A stretch of DNA of 64,000 nt from Silurus meridionalis (Eukaryota > Chordata > Actinopteri > Siluriformes > Siluridae), in contig NC_060885.1 in assembly GCF_014805685.1 (NCBI RefSeq), forward strand, positions 22,803,632 through 22,867,631, read 5' to 3'. The notes under the pieces are model-generated. The model saw only the letters and a list, made by a program, of their open reading frames with translations, was not told where the DNA came from and did no database searches. A program made the translations under genes and the position numbers. This document shows, piece after piece, positions 11,945 to 24,365 of this stretch. Each line of letters starts with the position of its first letter. The first letter of the stretch is position 1.

Positions 11945-11946
<2 letters not shown>

Positions 11947-12017
<71 letters not shown>
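11947..12017. repeat. (TA)n array
   Basis: About 34 TA units starting inside the AAGATATATA tail of the Tc1 fragment. Confidence 0.97.
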
Positions 12018-12024
<7 letters not shown>

Positions 12025-12026
<2 letters not shown>

Positions 12027-13335
12027 ACACAATTAAATATATATTTAGCATGTTTAGATCATGACTTGGCATTTCAAAAGTAGCTCAAGTCAAAAAAGTG
12101 TGAGCACTGCTGGTTTACACCAAGTTAGCTGTCAAGCCATTCATTTTCAGTCAAATTGTCTAATACTTTTCCAGGCTGGGCTTAGACTATAATCTCTACC
12201 CATACTTATTTATATTTAGTTGAAGTTGAGGCAGAGACAAATGTCAGATAAACAAAGATTGTAAATGTTCAAGAAAATGCTTAATGGTGTTTTCAACAAA
12301 ATAGCAATGGGCACATAAGCGTGAAAACGTGGCAATGTTTGACTGCAAAGGGAGTCGGAGAACTGTGATGAGCACGAGGCGATTCTCCCATAGGCTGACC
12401 GCTACATGTGTGCCGCTGGCTCTGGCTGTCACTGCGCTGGAGCAGTCAGGCAGAATTAAAGAAGAGAGCAGTCTGGCAGGAATGAAGGGACAGAAAGAGA
12501 AAGAAGGATGAGGGATGAAGACACCAGGAGGGCTTTTCAGCAGCAGTGTGCACAGACAAAAAGCAGATGGTGCAAATGAACCCAGAGGTTTAATTAAGTT
12601 GGGGAAAAAGTGCTTTGAAGAAAGACACACTGTCCAAAGCGCAGTGTGAATGTATGAAATTTAAGTATGTATACCTACGCTAGTGTCAACACTTTCAACA
12701 TATTTCAAACCCAAAAAAACATGTTTCATTTTTATAGTCCTTAGTACCAGTAATTCAACATGAGGTTTTGATGCTCAGCTCCGTAATAATGTCCTGATTG
12801 ACTTGAGGCTTTGCAAAGTCAAGACAAGGATATCTAAAAACAATATCCCTGAAGTTCAAAAAAATTTACTGCATCAGCCCATTTATTTATTAGATTATTT
12901 ACAGAAAAATATACCAATAGAATAAGTCGGGGGAAAAAAGGAGCCAATTTCCTAAAAGGAATGTGTCGATTTCAAGCCCATGAGAACCACAACACGGTAG
13001 AAAGAGCAGATAAATTTCAAAATAAAAAGGTCAACCCGGGCCAGCGACAAAAGCTGATGAAAGCATGTCTATCGTGTTACTTAGTGTGCTGGCTGAAATA
13101 ACCATTTACTGAATAGCTAAGTGTAATAAAAAAAAAAATTGCAAGCGGGGTTAGAACGTGTATATTTAAATAAGATAAGTTGGGGGTTCATATAAAAAGA
13201 AATGGATCCCTGCAGTATACGCCTCTAAATTATACAGAATTGAATGGTGTGTATAGTATAGACGCTTTGTGCATGCACATGGTACTTCGTACTTCGAAAG
13301 AAGGGTGAAAAGTGCTTCATACTTCTCACATGTAG
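12025..13335. other. srbd1 intron 13: no gene seen
   Basis: A 128-residue minus-strand frame at 12244-12630 and its plus-strand shadow show no recognisable family; the region lacks repeat ends. Treated as non-coding intron. Confidence 0.4.
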
Positions 13336-13339
13336 TTTA

Positions 13340-13525
13340 CAGCACAGTGAAATTCTTTCTTCGCATATTCAATTTTAGAAAGCCCAAAGTCAGCTATGAC
13401 ACAGCGCCCCTAGAGCACTAAGGGGTTAAGGGCCTTGCTCAAGGGCCGCAAGAGTGGAAGCTGGGCGACACTATGTCTCAACTCACAACCTTCTGATCAG
13501 TAACCTAGTGCCTTTACAACTGAGA
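13340..13525 (-). repeat. teleost interspersed repeat fragment (SINE-like, '...AAGGGCCTTGCTCAAGGGCC...')
   Basis: The block GGGTTAAGGGCCTTGCTCAA followed by an ACCTTCTGATCAGTAACCTA segment is a widespread teleost repeat with a tRNA-like box at its far end. Read in reverse it resembles the SINE-type repeats at 40590 and 55235. Family name not assigned. Confidence 0.55.
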
Positions 13526-13529
13526 TGCG

Positions 13530-14566
13530 TCCTTTGAGAATGTATGTAGTATTTTGTTCAACTATTCAACATATATCCTGAGGTACTGTATTATATCTGA
13601 TAGGAATAACGAACAGACTATGTGCTTTGTATGTTTACAGTTCTTGACCGCTGCAAAAAGCTGAAACGGCAGCATTTCTGAATAACAGATTATACGCTGC
13701 TGAATAAGAAATGGAATCTGCGCGATTTATTTCGTCTTGCACGTTTTGCTTTCAGGAACTTTTGGCAGTCACAATCTCAAAAAGACCAAAACCAGTGCTA
13801 AAGCATGGGCACCCCGTGTCTGACAGCAGATGCAATGTTGGTTTTGTAGAGATCTCAAATCTTCTGCTTCCATTTTAGAATGAAGGTTGAAATGGATCCA
13901 CTTGTGGAGCGCCATGGATGTCAGGTTTGACGCACTGTGCTTCGCCGAGAATTACCAAGGCAGACTTATCCAAGCTATGCTCAGAGATGTGAGCAATACC
14001 CCAAAAAAAAAAATATAAAAAAATAGCACACCACTGCTGCACTCCATAGACGGCCACTTCAGAGCGGTTCTGGGCAGGCCTCCAGCCCAAACCAAAAGTC
14101 AACAAACACGGGTCTGGCTAGATAGAGAATGAGACGATCCCAAATTCAGCTGATATTTGAGTTGGATGAGAGCATGCTGGACGAGTTTTGGTTTGAACGG
14201 TGGTGAGAAATATTTGTTTTTAATTAAAGACAGTCAAACACAGTCCAGATATTTCAAATCCACAAGACTTACGCTGCAGACCATCTTTATTTCCTCTACT
14301 CCGACATATTCCCATCGTTATTTTCCTGCCACTAGGAGTTTATTGATTGTGCATTTTTCGACTTTTGGGTTCTTGCACAAGATTTAAGGAAGAACTTGAC
14401 TTCACTTTAAATAAACAAAAGTTAAGTGCTGGGGTTGTTTTCTTTTTTCCTACCAGATTAAGATCAACTCTCCTGCAGCAGTTCTTATATGACACTTTTG
14501 AAGCAGAAACAACCAAACTGACACTGGGTCATTGTTGAAGGGCAAGTAGAACATTTCCACACTTAC
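13530..14566. other. srbd1 intron 13, proximal part
   Basis: No element recognised. This stretch was inspected for the next srbd1 exon and none was found. Confidence 0.4.
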
Positions 14567-14674
14567 CAATAGGACACATCCAACGGCTTAAAAAAGCCAC
14601 TTTTGATGAGATCAGCAAAGAACGACTCCGTCTCTCTGCATGCTGTTCCATTTCCTATGACAACAGTCTGGCAG
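14567..14674 (-). CDS. srbd1: srbd1 exon 13, last exon seen
   Basis: Acceptor CAATCTCAG, donor TATTG|GTAAGT, residues 569-604 plus two bases. It holds [13 protein letters not shown] (573-585), the second diagnostic YqgF motif of Tex-family proteins, followed by [18 protein letters not shown]. The next coding block expected (IVSEAGASIYS-like) was looked for on the minus strand down to base 1 and not found. Confidence 0.95.
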
Positions 14675-17600
14675 CTGAGATTGAGGGGGGTGAAGAAGGG
14701 GAAAGAAAATGTCAAAATCGTGTTATGCAAGTTCTTAGAAAAATAAGTCTCACGTGTAGGTTTAAGTTAGGAGTTGGGTTTTCGTGTATTTGTCTCTTTA
14801 TGCTGCCTAAGTATTTTATAAACTAGATTCTGTTGAGCAACTACATTCCAATATATAAATATAAATATATATGTACAGTATCTCACAAATTTACAATACA
14901 CTATTTTAGTAAATCTTCTCAAGGGACAATACTATAGTAATGAAACTTGGATATATTTTTGAGTAGTCAATGTGCAGCTTGTAAAGCAGTACAAAATTAC
15001 TGTCCTAAAAATAACTAAACATACAGCCATTATTGTCTCAATAGCTGGCAACAAAAGTGAGTACACCCTAAGTGATAACAGCTGTACGTTGTGTAAACAT
15101 GCAAAGCCCTGTGTCCTGTTCATTATGGTCATGTTTTTTGACTGCTTGCCAGGACCATACAAATTTGTGTATCTTGTATTAGAGCAGTTAAAATTTGGTG
15201 CTTTGAGTTCAATTCTCTCATACTGACCACTGGATGTTCAACATGGCACCTCATGATAAAGAATTTGAGAATTAAAGTTGTTGCTCTCCGCAAAAATGGC
15301 CGAGGTTGAATGCTGCCAGCTTTGCTTTAGAGGTTTTCGAAGCTGACGGTCCGCTTATCAGTGCTCAGTCGATAGTTTGCATGACAGTCGTCCCAGAAGG
15401 AAGCCTCTTCTGAAGCTTGCTCACAAGAAAGCGTGCAAACAGTTTGCGGAAGACAACCTGCCAAAGAGCATGAATTACTGAAACCATGTCCCGAGACTTA
15501 GATAAACTTGTTTGGCTCAGATGGTGTCCAGCATCTGTGGCGACGCCCTGTTGAGGAGTACCAAGAAAATTGTGTCTTGCCTACAGTCAAGCATGGTGGT
15601 GGTAGCATTATGGTCTGGGGCTGCATCAATGCTGCTTGTACTGAGGAGCTGCGATTCATTGAGGGAAACATGGATTCCAACATGTATTGTGACATTCTGA
15701 AGCAAAACATGACTCCTCTAGTAACTGGGACAAACGGCAGTTTTCCAACATAATAATGACCCCAAACACACCACCAAGATGCCATTTGCTTTGCGGAGGA
15801 AGGTGAAGGTGTTGGAGTGGCCAAGTGTGTCTTCAGACCTGAACTTTATTGAGCATCTGTGGGGCATCCTCAAGCGGCTCTGTGATGTCATTACGGAGGA
15901 GTGGAAGAGGATCCCAGCAACAACCTGTGCAGCTCTGGTGAATTCCATGTCCAGGAGGATTAAGGCAGTGATAGATAACAATGGTGCTCACACAAAATAT
16001 TGACACTTTGGACACAGATTTGACATGCTCACTTAGGGTGTACTCACTTTTGTTGCCAGTTATTTAGACATTAATAACTGTATGCTGAGTTATTTTTAGA
16101 GGGCAGTAAATCTGTACTGCTACACAACCTGCACATTGACTACTCTGATATTTATCCATGTTTCATTTCTATAGTATTGTCCCTTGAAAAGATATACTGT
16201 GAGGGGGTGTACTCACTTTTTTGAGATAGTGTATATGAAGTTATAATAAATATAAGAGCACTACAAGTTGCTGTTAAGGCATTAAGTGGGGGGTTGACGT
16301 CTCTGTGCAAAGCTCGACTACACCAAATTTAGCAACTCATATTCTCATGGGCCTTGCTTTTGCACAGGGATACAGTCATGCTGGAACAGGTTTTTGCACT
16401 TTTAATTCCAATAAAAGATTTCTTAATATTACAGCACACAGCATTTTAGACAATTGTGTGCTTCTGCCTTTCTAGCAAACATTTGAAAAAGTCCATCGTG
16501 ATGATCATATACTTTTAGCCATATGGTATAGAATAGACAAAAATCATCTTTTGCAATATGTAAGAAAGTTAGAATAGCTGGTTAGTGTCCAAAGGATTTG
16601 GTTCACTTCAGTATCGCAGAAATCACAAACATTTAGTAGTGAGTATAATTAAAACATTTTTTTTAATCTGAAAAGTAAATCTAATATAACCTAATCTTCA
16701 ATCAATAGCATATTTAAAAATCCTGTTACTGAAATCAACAAATGAACAAACACTTAAAATGAAACTGAATGCATTCCAACACACAAAGAAAATAAGAAAC
16801 GAACATTAAAATATTTCATTAAAATATGTGTGCCTATGACTTTTGTGGAGCAATCTTAATTCGATTTTTTGTAATTATTACAGCACTACTTTTAAAAGAC
16901 CAATTTGTTTTTAACAATTGCTGGTAACTATACAGTAGTTTTTTCCTTGTCTCATAGATAAATATCCCAGATATCCATACATAGGCTGCAAAACAGTCTG
17001 GGCAAACGAATTAATAAACAAACAAACAAGTAAATAAATATATATAAGAAATGTGGTGACTTTAACGTTGATCAAATTGTAGTACCTATGTTCAAGCATG
17101 AGGTGGCGCAGTTTGCTAGCCTCTCTATTCCTGCCTGAGCCATGAAGATACACCACGTCTGTGTGCAGGATCTGACCTGAGAAGTCACAAAGACAAAAAA
17201 AAATAACAAATTGAATATAAAGTCAGCATGGGAGATAGTAAATTTAAATTCCATGTTTCCTAATTTTCCTATTTTCTTTTTGAGCTCACAAATTGGCCTC
17301 GTCCTTCCAGGCCAGACAGCACCACTGTTCCATACCCTCCTGCTTGAGAAGCAGAAGTCTGTCTGATGATGCACCCACAGACCAGTCACAGTCAAAAGGA
17401 GTCTGGCATGAAGTGTGTACATCCATGTGGTGCCGCTTCAGGGCAGAGGGCAAAGCCGAATGACACCCACCCACCAGGCTAATCAGGCACCTGCGAGGTG
17501 GCCATGCACCGTGCCCAGCGTGAAACCCCTCATGCTAGCCAAACAAACACCACTGTCTTAATTGGCAGGGAAAAACTGTTCACATTTCTGACTTTTTAAA

Positions 17601-20600
17601 AAATATTTTGTTTATGGACACTAGCATGGGTTTTAGAAAAATCCTGATTACTATGATTACCATGATTTTAAATGTATTGATTCAATTCGGCCATGAAAAT
17701 TATTTTATGCTTGTAACCAAAGTATTAAATAAAACATGTTTTATATATTAGTGATGTAACATTCACTGATCGACATCGGTGAATTGGCATAAATCGATGT
17801 GATGCATTTTCAACTTATTTGCATTGGTTAAAAAATATTTATTTCGCATCGCATCAGTATCTGCTTAATATGTAACTATAATGTATCGTAGGCTACAAAT
17901 CAAGAGGCGAATAACATCGGCCTCAGATATGGAGATGCAAATCCCTATTTTAGATACGATGTATATTCAATTTAAAGTGCCTTATATACCGTAATTTCCG
18001 GATAACAGTCCGAGTGAGCGGCAGGTCAAACCTCAGAGGAACCTCATCCATATTTATGATGTGGTGCGACCCGATTCAGTGGGAGCGCACCTGATTTAAT
18101 ATAAAGAGTTTTATTGGTTCACCTCAACCCATTCAGCAATTTCATTGGTCTAATGTTATGGGGCTCACTGGAAAAACCAGTGAGAAAAAATCCATAAATT
18201 AGCCGCTTCGTTGTTTAAGCCACGGGGTTCAAAGCGTGGGAAAAATGTAGCAGCTTATAGTCCGGAAAATACGGTATTTCAAGATTATTTTAAAGACATA
18301 ATATGGTCAAAAGTATACAGACACCTGACCATCACAACCCATATGTAATTGTTCCCATTAATTCGGAAGCACACAGGCAGCAGATAACTAAGATTTTTCT
18401 TTACTGAAACTATGCAGGCCAAACCTGTTCCATCTTGACAATGTGCTGTTGCGGCCTAAGCCGTTTTTTGTATGTTTGGTGTTTGTCTTTGTTTGTATTG
18501 ATTGGGTTTATCCTCTCCCAAGGTTAAGCTTTGCCCCTGCACACATTTAAATTGAGATGGGAGAGCATTAGACAAGGTGCCTGAGCTAATATAATGCTAC
18601 GTGATGATTTTAGACTTTATAAAGCACGTTATGCATGTGGCTTGCACTTGTTCATGCATGTCCTGATGTCCAACGGTGATGATAACTACGTTCTTTGTGT
18701 ATTTTGGGTGATGTTCTTTTAATCGGTGTGTTATTTGTCTATTAGGTTTAACTTTTTCTTGGTTAATGTAGTTAATTTGATTAGTTTAATCTGTTGCCTG
18801 CTGCAGAAGGTGATGCAAGGGTCAAGCAGTCATTACTAAATGGTCAAACTGCCCGGTTTGTCTCCCGAGTGTATTTATGTTACTTACCTGACTTATGTTA
18901 ATTTCCCCCTTCTTAAATGAGCCACTTTACAAGTGGGGTTCATAACAATACATAAAGTGAGGTCCATAAAGAAACCGCAAGCCACTAACGTATAAACCTC
19001 ATATACATTTGAATACTAACAACAGAAATGGAAAAGTTTATATTTTGGCTTTCAACACCAGTCCTTCCAACAACAGAAAAACATAGCCTTAAACATAAAG
19101 TCCTAGTAACCCTAGATATAAATATAGATCTTAGACAGTCCTAGACATAATTTAAGAAAGCAGACTTGTGCATTAAGGTGTGGTCTTACTGGTGGGTGAA
19201 AGGATTGCCAGTTTGCAACCATGGCGATATCCAGGATCGACACCCATAAGGACACGCCCACGCACAGGGCACACCAACAGACGCTGCCGGAGATTACGCA
19301 CAAACATAGCGACGGACTCCTTCTCAGCGCTGGTGGTCAGTTTGGTCCTGAAACAGAGAGGAGTAAAGAAAGCAAAAGTGATTAGAAGAAATTTTATACA
19401 TTTACATGCATTTTTGTTTGAGTTAAACGAAACCTCTATCCAAAACGCAACAGATCTGTCGCTCTGATTTTCACATTGTTTGATGAATTCCAATAGTTTA
19501 ACAGAAAAATGATTAACAATTGTTTACTGTTAGATCGTACAAACAAACCAAAATCTTTCTTCTGCTGTTCCCCTTTTAATATGTCCGTGTGACATTCAAT
19601 GCCATATTAGTAAAAAATTCAATACAGAAGCAGGAGACAGCAAAGAATTTGACTGAAAGTTGCAGAATGCAATGCAACCATAAAAACAAAGAAATTGCTA
19701 AATTATGCCAGAGATTTCTGGCAACATATAACATAGTAGGCACAACTGGCAGCGCCATTGGCAGCTTTATTAGCAGTAGATGCAGCTTTGAAATTTTCTC
19801 GAATGTGATCAGAGCATGCAGAGCACGAGGTAAGATCGCTGGAAAGGACTTAAGGACTTAAGCGCTGCCGCATCGGACTGCTTTGTTGAATAACATTTAG
19901 AGTAAGGCTAACCAACATGGTGTAACTAAATCTTTTAAATCAAGTGAAAATAGTTGAGAGCTACATGTTTTAGAGTTTTTTTCACAACTCAATTGCAAAA
20001 TATACCCCGGATGTTTACTAAAGACCTATGTAAATATAGTAGTTTCTGGTAAATACTCTGCTAAATTTTAATATACAGTAAGTTAATTAGTTGTGTGACC
20101 TTTTTAATAGAAGGCTGCGAATGATTTGGATAGTGTGCGGGTGGAGCATTGTGGTAGTATAACGGTGCCATGGGGGATTGGGGGGATGACAATAGGAATC
20201 TCACTAGGGTGGCAAAAAGGCTAGAAACAGCCTTCTTAAATCAGTGATTACCTGTACCCCCTGCTGAGCAAAGGCATTAGAAGTCGCTTGTAGGAGTCCT
20301 CAACAGCACTGTTTAAAATTTTCATCAGTTCTGGACGTGCAAACCCCTGTGGCCTCCACCTACAAAATATTCCACACACATTCTTTTAGACAAAATCATT
20401 ACATTAGGACTGCAGAGCTGTATATTATGGTCATTTCACCACAATTCTGGGAACTGTGGTGAAATGACCATGTGTGAGGATTTACTGTGTGTGTGCACTT
20501 TTTAGGTGGGACACTGACCTGACGTTAACACACCACCTACAGAAATCAGCCTTCACCCAATCGGGGATGTTAACTTTCACTGACAGTATCTTCAGATTCT

Positions 20601-22284
20601 CCCCTCGGTTAATGGCCAGCGTCTGAAACAAGAGCGTAACCTGTACAGACAGCAGACACAAAGCCTGGCACGGTAGTGCACGGTCAGGATGCACTCCTTC
20701 AATTCCTACCAAAACTAGCTCAAACACAAAAACCTATACAGTCTTATATTGGATGCCATCTAACACATTATTTCATTAACCAAAAAGAAATTGTTCAGTA
20801 TTTTTTTCTGTTTGTTTAACTTCCTAAAAAAAATAAATAAATAAATAAATAAAAAGAGAGCAGGTTTCCTCATGGGGCTGATCCAAATGTCCCCACAAGG
20901 TCAAAAGTGTCAGAAAATGCAATTCTTCTGAGGAAATTTCATCCCAGTAAGACAAACACACACCCCAACGTCCTGCAGTAAGACTCCTGCCTCTTTCACT
21001 TTTCCCTACTGTCCTCTAAGGGAAAGTGACATGCTGTTAAGCAAATAGTTTTAAGTGTCTGACCTTTTCTGAGGAAAACCTTTTGGAAGAAAAAAAAAGA
21101 AAAGAAGAAAAGGCTGGAGATGATCCATCAATCAAGACTTGAAGCAGAAGAATAAAGCTGACAAATGCCAAGTTGCCACCAACCCCAACACACATATGCA
21201 CACAAACCAAGCACTGAGACGACAGCAGACCCTTCACTTTACTGCACAACCAATGCCCTGATCAGAACATGAATTAATGCAGCCTGAATATTCAATTTTC
21301 TTAAAGTGGCATTTTATTGCCCTAAGGAAGCTGTTTATATGTATGTTGCCATGTGCCATCCATCAGAAGAAGAAAAAAAGGTTTTCCAAAGCTATTTATC
21401 CCTGCCTTTTTTCCCCCAACACCAGTTTGCGAGGAACAGAATGCACATCACACTACCATGCACGGGTTTGTTTCTTTATGTTCAAACCGGAACAAAATGA
21501 ACAATAAAACAGATTTGAATAAAACAGAAGAGAATAGAATCGGATAAAACATTATAAAATAGAATAGAATAGAATAGAATAGAATAGAATAAAACAGAAT
21601 CGAATCGAATACAAAAAAGTATAGAATAGAATCAAATAAAGCAGAATAGAATAGAGTATTAGATTAAAAGAGAGCAGATTTGAATAAAACAGATTAAAAC
21701 AGAACAGTACAGGTTAGAATAGAATAGAATAGAATAGAATAGAATAGAATAGAATAGAATAGAATAGAATTAAATATTAAATAAGAGCAGATTAGAATGA
21801 AACAGCAGAATTGAATAGAACCGAACAGAATCGAATAAACCAAATCGAATCGAATAAAAATAGAATAGAATAGAATCAAATAAAGCATGGAATAGAATAT
21901 TAGATTAGAAGAGAGGGGAGTTGAATAAAACAGAGCAAAGTAGAACAAAATAAAACAGAACAGTACAGATTAGAATCAAATTAAAAAATAGAATAGAATA
22001 GAATAGAATAGAATAGAATAGAATAGAATAGAATAGAATAGAATAGAATAAACTAGATTACAATAGATAGAAATAGAATGAAATCAGATACAACCAATTC
22101 AATCTGAATAAAGTAGCATGGAATGAAATCAAACTAATTACAACCGATCAGAACAGAACAGATGTGTTCTATCAAAAAACAGGAAAAATTGGGTGACATC
22201 ACTTGATGACATCAGAGAATGAGACTAATCAAACTCACAAAGATTGTGGCAAAAAACTAATAAGACAGTACATGCTCACAAACA

Positions 22285-22325
<41 letters not shown>

Positions 22326-22398
22326 CTCTATTTTTTCACCATACAAACAGTTTCTATGCCTAAACATGTTCACTTGTGACATATATAATTACTGTATA

Positions 22399-22444
<46 letters not shown>

Positions 22445-24290
22445 CTGTATACAAATCAGCACATTTTGACACTAATCCTTCTTTAAGTAGCACTGGTTAT
22501 TTATGGTCATACTGCAAGGCAAATACACAATATTCTATGAAAGGCAACAGGACATTACTGTACACCTCTCATTCTCAACCCCATCTAATAAAACCAATGC
22601 TTAAACACAACTTATAGCTTGGACTTTATTATGGAGAACATGATTTATTTGCTAAACCAGAATAACTGCAATATTTCAGTTATTTAATAAATGAATCACA
22701 TCTAATGGTTTCTAGTTATGTTTGTGTTACTACTTGAGACACAATCAAATATCCATTCAACTTAACAGCATCTTTCTGTGTCCATCTTTCCATCTCTTTT
22801 TTTCCTTCTCTCGTCTTCTTTTCTATGTTTCTGTCTCTCTCCTCTCAGTATCGGTCTCTCTACCTCACTTCCTCTCACTCTCACAAAGGCAGCTAGTCTT
22901 TTAACCTGTTTCATGGTCAGGTGGTGCCTGGACACCTGACCCTCGTTTTGTAAATGCTAAATAAATGCCTCATCCAACACATTTTTAAACAGTATATTTG
23001 CTTACATGATGCTTCTAGCATTACAAGTCTCTGCACATGAGTTAAGTTAAGTCAAGATAAGATAAACCTTTATTCGTCCCACATTGTGGAAATCTCTGTG
23101 TTACAGCATCAAAGAAAAAGAAATGTGCAAATATATAATAGTGAAACAATAATGCATTGGTGTTATTATTATTGAATTAAACATCATGCGATTAAAATAA
23201 TATAAAAGTAACTTAATAAAAAAATAATATAGAGTAATCTACCGTTTATCACTGTGTTTACGTTCAAAACCGCCCATGATAAACGGACGCCACCCCAAAT
23301 ATGCTATTTAATGTATACAGTACTGTATTAACATTTTACTTTGTTTTATAATTCTATTTCTTTTAATACATTTTATTATTTCAACATAAAACTCCATAAG
23401 AACAATTCCCTATAAGTTTTTTGGTCTAACGTGCTATCCGCGAGAGACCGGGAAAAACAGTGAAACAAATTAGTTATGTGGCACATGCAATTCCGCGATA
23501 AACCGTGGGCGCGAGATTCGAACCGCGGGTAAAGTGGGGGATTACTGTATTGCTATATGTATTAATACAATCAACAATGTTACAGCAGAATTCCAAACTA
23601 AGGAACTCCAGTTTAAATTGTTATACTTCATACTGCTCACTCTATTGTAACATCCCCATTTCTAAAAAAATCTATTTATTTTTTTTTTTTGTCAGTAATA
23701 AGATTAACAAATAGAATACTTTTGTTGCATAAACACAACGAGAGAAAAGCTACATATTCAAGATATCATGTTCTTCAAAAACAATGAAATTGTAATTGAA
23801 AGAATATGAGGAATGTACGCTACAGGAATGAATATTATTCTAAAGACAGTGATTCCAATTCAATATTTACTTTCCAAATAAGGTGAAGGAATAGGCATGG
23901 AAAAGAGCAAGTGGAAGGCCTCAACACAAACAAAGCGAACGGCTGAACTTCTCACTTCTTATCTTTTCACACACAGAAAAACAAACATACACAACGTGGG
24001 GTTTAGAAGACACCAGTGACTACTCTCAGTGCAAACTAAACAGGAACTTCACTTTTTTGAAGAAAAAAAAAAAAGAGAAGGAAAAACTAGATTTCATTTT
24101 AAATGACAGATTCTGAATGGACTGAGCAGATGGGGATACTGTAATTGTTTTACAGCGTTCCTAGCGATACGCCTCCAGATTATCATTAGATTTTATTTTC
24201 TGCTAAAGAAATAGAGCAGTAATGAAGAAAAAGACAGACAGATCAGACCCCAACATTTCGAAGATACGACATCACCTCCGACAAAATAAA

Positions 24291-24365
<75 letters not shown>

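Noticed and set aside
11656..12072. 138-residue frame and similar frames at 7184-7513, 5494-5883, 44277-44507
   Set aside because: These are translated (TA)n arrays (IYIYIY) with short flanks.
12244..12630. 128-residue minus-strand frame, candidate for the next srbd1 exon
   Set aside because: No similarity to the expected YqgF/HhH sequence and no suitable splice sites in phase.
13875..14105. Possible exon between two AG/GT-like sites
   Set aside because: None of the frames matches srbd1, and all are interrupted across the plausible splice boundaries.
21694..21948. 84-residue minus-strand frame
   Set aside because: It is the translated GAATA repeat (FYSILFYSI pattern).
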